Notes under the pieces: model-generated
Seen by the model: only the letters and a program-made list of their open reading frames with translations
What the model was told of the DNA's origin: nothing
Database searches by the model: none
Assembly (NCBI GenBank): GCA_030540715.1
Contig: JAUNVQ010000013.1
Coordinates: forward strand, 1-64,000
Origin: Actinomycetaceae bacterium
Lineage (GTDB): Bacteria > Actinomycetota > Actinomycetes > Actinomycetales > Actinomycetaceae
Length of the DNA stretch: 64,000 nt
Direction: 5' to 3'
Program-made: the position numbers and the translations under genes
Shown: piece after piece, positions 58,410-64,000 of the stretch
Layout: each line of letters starts with the position of its first letter
Position numbering within the stretch: position 1 is the stretch's first letter

Positions 58410-58860
58410 GCAGGAAGGCGTGAGGGGTTGTAAAACCACACCTGAGTCCCCTACCCAAACACTAGGTGTTGCTGTAAAGACTATCGGTCGGTGGCTGGTA
58501 GTAATGTGTGGAGCAATATGTGTTGGAGGTGCATTTGGAGGATGGCTTTACGCGGGTCAATTCGGGTTGTTGTCAGGATGCGTAGCCGGTTTGATAAGTA
58601 TTGTACTTTGTAGTATCACCTATGGGATTGACCGCATCATCATGGCGCATATTGATGTGGCAACGAGTATGATTTTCGGTTCCTATGTTGTCAAACTTGC
58701 TGTTGTGTTGGCGGTAGTGATTACATCAAAAAAGTGGGAAGTGTTTGAACCAGGAGTGATGTTTGTGTCACTTGTAGTGGCTATAATCGGGGCTTCGTTG
58801 GTTCAGGCATATTTCTTGGGGAAAGTTCATGTGATGAGTGACACCGACAAGAGAATGTAA
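58396..58860 (+). CDS. AtpI-like membrane protein upstream of ATP synthase
   Basis: A 154-residue protein with about four membrane helices (WLVVMCGAICVGGAFGGWLY, LLSGCVAGLISIVLCSI, ATSMIFGSYVVKLAVVLAV, VMFVSLVVAIIGASLVQAY). Its position before atpB matches Rv1303, the AtpI-like protein of mycobacteria. ATG 58396 lies inside the end of tsaC, overlapping it by 14 bases. The role, perhaps c-ring assembly or Mg2+ supply, is from the family and not visible here. The wecA homologue (rfe) that sits between these two genes in mycobacteria is absent. Confidence 0.75.
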   Translation: MSYDEQEGVRGCKTTPESPTQTLGVAVKTIGRWLVVMCGAICVGGAFGGWLYAGQFGLLSGCVAGLISIVLCSITYGIDRIIMAHIDVATSMIFGSYVVKLAVVLAVVITSKKWEVFEPGVMFVSLVVAIIGASLVQAYFLGKVHVMSDTDKRM

Positions 58861-59109
58861 AAGCAAAAACATTAATATATCTTGATGTTAAGAATCTTGA
58901 TGGTGATAAAAATAAGATTTATGGCTATCAACTCTGACGAAAACCTGATTGTCTGTTATGCTTTTACTATTGTTTGGTACGCTTTACGTGCTGGACGTTG
59001 TGGTTGTATGCGTCTGTGATGTCATATTCACCCTACGTTTTCGCATGTCAGTGGGCGTGGCTTACATTGCTCCTCAAACGCTGGCGTTATCATTGAAAAA
59101 TGGAGGTAG

Positions 59110-59967
59110 ATGGTTGTGATGGTAGGACCTTCCGTTGTGACAGCCTGTGCGCCGTTGATATCTTCTTTAGGTAGGGTAGTTACTTCGGGTGATTCGCAGG
59201 AATTTCACGGACCCACAATTGAAGAGTTTCTTCCAGCGCCGATTGCGTTTGAAGGAACACTTTTTGAATTCAATCGTCTTAATGTTGTGCAGTGGATTTC
59301 CGTTGCCTTCATCGTGATTGTGTTTGTGCTCTACGCAAAGAGGGCGAAACTTGTTCCTGGGCGCGCTCAGGTTATTATCGAAGCGCTGCTAGACTTTGTT
59401 CGAACAAATATCGCACAGGAAGTAATTGGTAAAACAGCAGGATTGCGCTATACGCCACTGCTGACAGTCATCTTTATATCGATATTATTCTTGAACCTTA
59501 CAGGTATTATTCCTGGCTTGAACATTGCAGGTACCGCACAGATAGCTATGCCCCTTGTGTTGGCTCTTGTTACCTATGTTGTTTTTATAGGTTCGGGTAT
59601 TAAGGCACAAGGCGCAGGGAAATATTTCAAAGATGCGCTCTTTCCTCCTGGGGTTCCGTGGCCAATTTATATTGTCTTGACTCCCATCGAGGCGCTATCA
59701 ACCTTTGTAATTCGTCCATTCACATTGATCATTCGTCTTTTGGCTAATATGGTGAGTGGCCACATGCTCTTGGCGCTGACATTCTTGGCAACACAGTATT
59801 TTATTGTGGTTCAAGGGTCTGTGCTGTTCAAAGTACTGGGTGTAGGCACCTTTGCTTTGGCACTAGTGCTGATTTTGTTTGAGATCTTTATTGCCTGCCT
59901 GCAGGCGTATATCTTTACCATTCTCAGCGCAGCCTACATCAATATGTCCATCCATGAAGCACACTAA
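59110..59967 (+). CDS. atpB: F1Fo ATP synthase subunit a
   Basis: Stator membrane subunit forming the proton half-channels. About six hydrophobic segments; the essential Arg lies in RPFTLIIRLLANMVSGHML, and an amphipathic EALLDFVRTNIAQEVIG helix precedes. It has 285 residues. GGAGG stands three bases before ATG 59110. It is the first gene of the atpBEFHAG operon, whose promoter should lie in the 249-base gap before it, although I could not place it with confidence. Confidence 0.96.
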   Translation: MVVMVGPSVVTACAPLISSLGRVVTSGDSQEFHGPTIEEFLPAPIAFEGTLFEFNRLNVVQWISVAFIVIVFVLYAKRAKLVPGRAQVIIEALLDFVRTNIAQEVIGKTAGLRYTPLLTVIFISILFLNLTGIIPGLNIAGTAQIAMPLVLALVTYVVFIGSGIKAQGAGKYFKDALFPPGVPWPIYIVLTPIEALSTFVIRPFTLIIRLLANMVSGHMLLALTFLATQYFIVVQGSVLFKVLGVGTFALALVLILFEIFIACLQAYIFTILSAAYINMSIHEAH

Positions 59968-60001
59968 ACGTTTGGGTGTACTACCCAAGCACGACAAGTA
60001 A

Positions 60002-60220
<219 letters not shown>

Positions 60221-60225
60221 TTATC

Positions 60226-60804
60226 ATGATTGTCAATTTGATTCCGTACTCTCATGCGCCCGCCGGCGAAGGCCCTGAAGGTATTGAGCTATTGCTACCT
60301 CATTTGTCAGAGGTCTTCTGGTCTGCACTTGCGGTAGTTATTATCGCAGTTGTTGTGGCGAAGTTTGCGCTTCCTAAGTTCAATGCGATATTGGATGAAC
60401 GTACAGCAAAGATCGAATCAGGTTTGGCTCTTGCAAAGAAAGCTAAACAAGATTCACGCAAAGCTGACGAGGAAGCTCAGCGGACCATTGCCGAGGCACG
60501 TCAAGTTGCAGCAGATATTCGTGAACAAGCATCACAAGAAGCGAAGAAAACGATTGAAGATGCAACTGAAAAAGCGAGGGTTGAGGCCGAACGTGTGATG
60601 GCCAATGCCCATCGCCAGATTGAAGCAGACCGTCAGGCAGCCCACATTACTCTGCGTGCAGATATTGGTTTGCTGGCTGCTGAGTTAGCAGAAAAGATTG
60701 TTGGCGAACAGCTTAAAGATCGCGAACTATCAGCAAGGGTTATTGATCGGTTCCTTGACGATCTGGAAGCGGAAACGCTGAAGCAAGGTACCAAGGGGGA
60801 CTAA
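60226..60804 (+). CDS. atpF: F1Fo ATP synthase subunit b
   Basis: Peripheral stalk subunit of 192 residues. One membrane helix near the N-terminus (VFWSALAVVIIAVVVAKFAL) is followed by a long, charged, Ala/Lys/Glu-rich coiled coil to the end. It starts five bases after atpE, and its stop shares a base with the atpH start. Confidence 0.95.
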   Translation: MIVNLIPYSHAPAGEGPEGIELLLPHLSEVFWSALAVVIIAVVVAKFALPKFNAILDERTAKIESGLALAKKAKQDSRKADEEAQRTIAEARQVAADIREQASQEAKKTIEDATEKARVEAERVMANAHRQIEADRQAAHITLRADIGLLAAELAEKIVGEQLKDRELSARVIDRFLDDLEAETLKQGTKGD

Positions 60805-61664
60805 TGCGTGCAGCAAGCGCAACAGCACTCGGATATGCAAAGCAGCGTCTGCTAGACAGCTTTGAGCAAATCACCGATCCTGAAAAAACTCGGCTGATCG
60901 GAGATCAGTTCTTGTGGCTGTCTGATACGTTGCAGTCATCAGCGAAACTTTCTGAAGCATTGACATCAACAACGCGTTCAGGCAGTGATAAACATCGACT
61001 GATTGATACTGCCTTTAGTGGTGGTGATAAGGAATCTGACGTTATTGCTGATAAGATTACGCATCTTCATCCTGTTGTTATTGATGTGTTGAAAGAACTC
61101 AGTGCACATTCATGGTCTGATGCCAAAGATCTAGCTGAAGCCTGTGAGCAGCTTGGTTTCTTCACGATTCTTTCGGCAGCGAAAGAAACAAAACGGCTGG
61201 AACTTATTCAAGCTGACCTGTGTCAAATTGATCGGGTGTTGAAAGATAATAGAGCGCTGCGCAACGCTTTAGCAATGAGATCGCGTCCGGTCAAAGACCG
61301 TACAGTATTGGCATTTGAGATTTTTGACCCCGTTGTTTCGGGGCCAACGATGCTGTTGCTACGTCGCATTATTGCACGTACACCTTCTGGACGTCTGCTG
61401 GCGGCTATTCGTGACCTGCGTTTACTGACCGCTGAAGCACAGGGCAAAGAACTAGCCGTCATTCATACAGCAATTCCTTTGACACAGTCACAGCTTGATA
61501 GATTGCAGATACTGCTTTCCAAAAAATGCGGACGACCTGTTCACATTGATATAGAAATAGACCCAGAGGTTATTGGCGGAATGCGTATTCGCCTGGGTGC
61601 CGACCTCTACGAGGGCACATTGGCGGCATCCCTCCAACAGGCTCGAACACGCCTGGCTGGTTAA
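60804..61664 (+). CDS. atpH: F1Fo ATP synthase subunit delta
   Basis: Stator subunit that links stalk b to alpha. It has 286 residues, the long actinobacterial form, and not the b-delta fusion of mycobacteria, since subunit b is separate here. The C-terminal conserved block is DPEVIGGMRIRLGADLYEGT. It overlaps atpF by one base (TAATG). Confidence 0.94.
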   Translation: MRAASATALGYAKQRLLDSFEQITDPEKTRLIGDQFLWLSDTLQSSAKLSEALTSTTRSGSDKHRLIDTAFSGGDKESDVIADKITHLHPVVIDVLKELSAHSWSDAKDLAEACEQLGFFTILSAAKETKRLELIQADLCQIDRVLKDNRALRNALAMRSRPVKDRTVLAFEIFDPVVSGPTMLLLRRIIARTPSGRLLAAIRDLRLLTAEAQGKELAVIHTAIPLTQSQLDRLQILLSKKCGRPVHIDIEIDPEVIGGMRIRLGADLYEGTLAASLQQARTRLAG

Positions 61665-61718
61665 ATGATATTCCCCGCAATATGCGGGTGACAACCGAGG
61701 TAAAGAAGGAAATTAGTC

Positions 61719-63356
61719 ATGGCTGAAGTTTCTATCGCTCCTGAAAAAATCAAGGAGGCGTTGAGTGATTTCATTGAGTCCTATGAACCGCCCAAGGCCA
61801 CAGAACAAGAGATAGGCCACGTTGTTCAGGCAGCGGATGGTATTGCTCATGTTGAGGGTCTACCAGGTGTAATGGCCAATGAGATTTTGCAGTTCGAGGA
61901 CGGCACAAAAGGCATCGCCATGAACTTGGATGTGCGCGAGATTGGCGTTATCATCCTTGGCGATTTCACCGGTATTGAAGAAGGACAAGTAGTGCGCCGT
62001 ACTGGCGAGGTCTTGTCAGTACCTGTGGGGGACGGCTATTTGGGTCGCGTTGTAGATCCAATGGGCCAACCTATTGATGGTCGTGGAGAGATTGCCGATA
62101 TGGAGGATCGTCGAGCCTTGGAGCTTCAGGCTCCAGGCGTGATGATGCGTAAATCGGTACATGAGCCGCTGCAGACAGGTCTGAAAGCAATCGACTCGAT
62201 GATTCCTATTGGGCGTGGTCAGCGTCAGCTTATTATTGGTGACCGTCAAACAGGTAAAACAGCTATTGCGCTTGACACCATTATGAATCAGCGTGAAAAC
62301 TGGGAAAGCGGTGATCCTCAAAAACAGGTGCGCTGTATCTATGTTGCTATTGGACAAAAAGGTTCGACCATCGCGTCTGTGCGTGGGGCTTTAGAAGAAG
62401 CTGGGGCAATGGCCTACACCACGATTGTTGCTTCACCGGCCTCTGACCCTGCAGGCTATAAGTATCTTGCTCCCTATACGGGTTCAGCTATTGGTCAGCA
62501 TTGGATGTATGGTGGCAAGCACGTCCTCATCATTTTTGATGACCTTTCAAAGCAGGCCGAGGCCTACCGTGCGGTATCGCTGCTGCTGCGTCGTCCACCG
62601 GGACGTGAAGCCTATCCAGGTGACGTTTTCTATTTGCATTCACGGCTACTGGAGCGTTGCGCAAAACTGAGTGATGAGCTTGGCGGTGGTTCGATGACTG
62701 GTTTGCCAATGATTGAAACAAAGGCTAATGACGTTTCTGCCTATATTCCAACCAATGTCATTTCAATTACTGACGGGCAGATCTTCTTGCAGTCCGATCT
62801 TTTCAATGCCAATCAGCGTCCAGCTGTTGATGTGGGTATTTCCGTTTCTCGTGTTGGCGGTGACGCTCAGATCAAAGCAATGAAGAAGGTTGCGGGTACA
62901 CTCAAAATTACGCTTGCTCAGTATCGTTCAATGGCAGCATTTTCGATGTTTGCTTCCGACTTGGATGCCACAACAAAGAAGCAGCTTACTCGCGGTGAAC
63001 GCCTTATGGAATTATTAAAGCAACCGCAGGCCACACCCTACAAGGTTGAAGATCAAGTTGTGTCAATCTGGGCTGGTACAAAGGGGTATTTGGATGATGT
63101 TCCCGTTAGTGATGTTCATCGATTTGAACAGGAATGGATCCAATACCTTTCCAACAATACAGAAGTCTTGAAGACAATCGCGTCAACGGGTGATTTAAGT
63201 GAAGAAACCGAGGCGGAACTTGAAAAAGCTATTGAAGCCTTCAGAACAACCTTCCTGGCTGATGGTGCAGCGCTTAGTGCCGATGTTGCCGACCCTGAAG
63301 AAGAAGTTGAAGCTGAACGCACCGAAGAGAAGATTACTCGAGGTAAGCGAGGCTAA
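61719..63356 (+). CDS. atpA: F1Fo ATP synthase subunit alpha
   Basis: Regulatory nucleotide-binding subunit of F1, 545 residues. The P-loop is [14 protein letters not shown], with [15 protein letters not shown] and a [18 protein letters not shown] block; the Arg finger region is [15 protein letters not shown]. The C-terminal end is a charged, Glu/Arg-rich extension. AAAGAAGGAA precedes the ATG. Confidence 0.97.
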   Translation: MAEVSIAPEKIKEALSDFIESYEPPKATEQEIGHVVQAADGIAHVEGLPGVMANEILQFEDGTKGIAMNLDVREIGVIILGDFTGIEEGQVVRRTGEVLSVPVGDGYLGRVVDPMGQPIDGRGEIADMEDRRALELQAPGVMMRKSVHEPLQTGLKAIDSMIPIGRGQRQLIIGDRQTGKTAIALDTIMNQRENWESGDPQKQVRCIYVAIGQKGSTIASVRGALEEAGAMAYTTIVASPASDPAGYKYLAPYTGSAIGQHWMYGGKHVLIIFDDLSKQAEAYRAVSLLLRRPPGREAYPGDVFYLHSRLLERCAKLSDELGGGSMTGLPMIETKANDVSAYIPTNVISITDGQIFLQSDLFNANQRPAVDVGISVSRVGGDAQIKAMKKVAGTLKITLAQYRSMAAFSMFASDLDATTKKQLTRGERLMELLKQPQATPYKVEDQVVSIWAGTKGYLDDVPVSDVHRFEQEWIQYLSNNTEVLKTIASTGDLSEETEAELEKAIEAFRTTFLADGAALSADVADPEEEVEAERTEEKITRGKRG

Positions 63357-63358
63357 CT

Positions 63359-64000
63359 GTGGGAGGAAAGCAAAGGGTTTATAAGAAGCGAATAGCTTCC
63401 ACCGAAACACTGGCAAAAGTGTTTCGTGCGATGGAGCTTATCGCGGCGTCACGTATTGGGCCAGCCCGCAAAGCTGCTGAGGAAGGTGGTCCTTTTGATA
63501 GGGCGTTAACCCAGGCAGTAGCTGCTGTTGCGATGCACTCCAATATGGTTCATCCGCTTACAACAGAGCGAACAGATACTAACCGCGTTGCGATTTTAGC
63601 TATTGCATCTGATAGAGGAATGGCTGGGGCATATGCCGCAACTATTTTGCGTGAAACTGATAAGCTCATGGACGAAATACGTGAGCAAGGCAAAGAACCT
63701 GTACTCTATATTTGCGGTAGGCGCGCGGTGTCATATTATCGCTTCCGTAAAATTCCTCTAGCCGCACAGTGGACTGGTGAATCTGATTCACCTAGCCACG
63801 AAATGGCTGATGATGTAGCACGCACGCTTTTGGAAGCATTCTTAGCCGAGAAAGATAAGGGTGGAGTTGACGAGCTGCGCATCGTCTTTACCCGTTTTAA
63901 GACCATGGTGAAGCAGGTGCCTGAAGTACGAAAAATGCTACCGCTCACAGTAATTGACGACACCGAAATGTCGGAGCTGGACTTTGAAGAAATTGAGTCC
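63359..64000 (+). CDS. atpG: F1Fo ATP synthase subunit gamma (3' partial)
   Basis: Central shaft of F1. GTG 63359, two bases after the atpA stop, opens GGKQRVYKKRIASTETLAKV, then FRAMELIAASRIGPARKA and the block LAIASDRGMAGAYAAT, all typical of gamma. The frame is open through base 64000 after 214 codons, so the C-terminal third lies outside the window. The annotated start is a GTG. Confidence 0.94.
   Translation, partial: MGGKQRVYKKRIASTETLAKVFRAMELIAASRIGPARKAAEEGGPFDRALTQAVAAVAMHSNMVHPLTTERTDTNRVAILAIASDRGMAGAYAATILRETDKLMDEIREQGKEPVLYICGRRAVSYYRFRKIPLAAQWTGESDSPSHEMADDVARTLLEAFLAEKDKGGVDELRIVFTRFKTMVKQVPEVRKMLPLTVIDDTEMSELDFEEIES

Noticed and set aside
58861..59109. Promoter for the atp operon
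   Set aside because: Several TTG and TAnnnT words occur, but none has both boxes at 16-18 bases with good matches, so no site is called.

Overview
The window is a chromosomal segment of an actinobacterium with unusually low G+C for that phylum (roughly half by eye). The evidence is a Kgd-type SucB/SucA fusion, a SigR/RsrA-like pair, LAXTG (class E sortase) surface proteins, a 24-residue bL37 gene, TAnnnT boxes placed for leaderless mRNAs, and the order tRNA-Arg/argS/lysA/hom/thrC/thrB/rho/rpmE/prfA/prmC/tsaC/atpI-like/atpBEFHAG, which is the mycobacterial Rv1292-Rv1309 order. A low-G+C member of the Actinomycetaceae or a relative is my best guess; the genus cannot be fixed from this sequence.

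Layout. 1-3.5 kb: sdhCAB (sdhC cut by the window edge). 3.5-5.7 kb: a lone AAA/DUF4143 ATPase with an altered Walker B, then a scar where a truncated siderophore-interacting protein gene and a truncated DEAD/DEAH helicase gene meet head to head. 5.7-7.6 kb: lipB-lipA. 7.9-11.6 kb: a VWA/PKD cell-wall protein (LAVTG) and a divergent acyl-CoA synthetase-like protein. 11.7-12.8 kb: tsaD. 12.8-15.2 kb: P19 lipoprotein and FTR1 iron permease behind a promoter overlapped by a DtxR/IdeR-like box. 15.2-17.7 kb: a gene-poor stretch, a double-NBD ECF-type ABC ATPase without its membrane partners, and a possible permease remnant. 17.8-25.6 kb: rpoB-rpoC, with a long acidic RpoB N-terminus. 26-30.4 kb (minus strand): aldo/keto reductase, rsgA, aroA, DoxX protein. 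30.5-31.6 kb: SigR-like sigma factor, an RsrA-like protein lacking the zinc motif, and bL37. 31.7-35.5 kb: kgd. 35.7-40.7 kb: two CNNM/CorC-like proteins, M23 peptidase, GDPD, HTH protein, rpiB. 40.8-64 kb: tRNA-Arg(CCG), argS, lysA, a LAKTG surface protein, hom-thrC-thrB, rho, an L,D-transpeptidase (minus strand), rpmE, prfA-prmC, a LAQTG protein, tsaC, an AtpI-like protein and the F1Fo ATP synthase operon, cut inside atpG.

How the genes fit together. Succinate dehydrogenase, Kgd, LipA/LipB and ATP synthase describe respiratory energy metabolism. P19 and FTR1 import iron under a likely DtxR-type repressor. TsaC and TsaD make the t6A tRNA modification. LysA, Hom, ThrC, ThrB and AroA make aspartate-family and aromatic amino acids. 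Three LAXTG proteins, an M23 peptidase and an L,D-transpeptidase work on the envelope. No CRISPR array, transposase, integrase, phage gene or rRNA was seen. The less ordinary items are the shortened RsrA, the acidic RpoB extension, the two-gene deletion scar, the partnerless ECF ATPase and several near-perfect long hairpins. None of these by itself demonstrates a new system.
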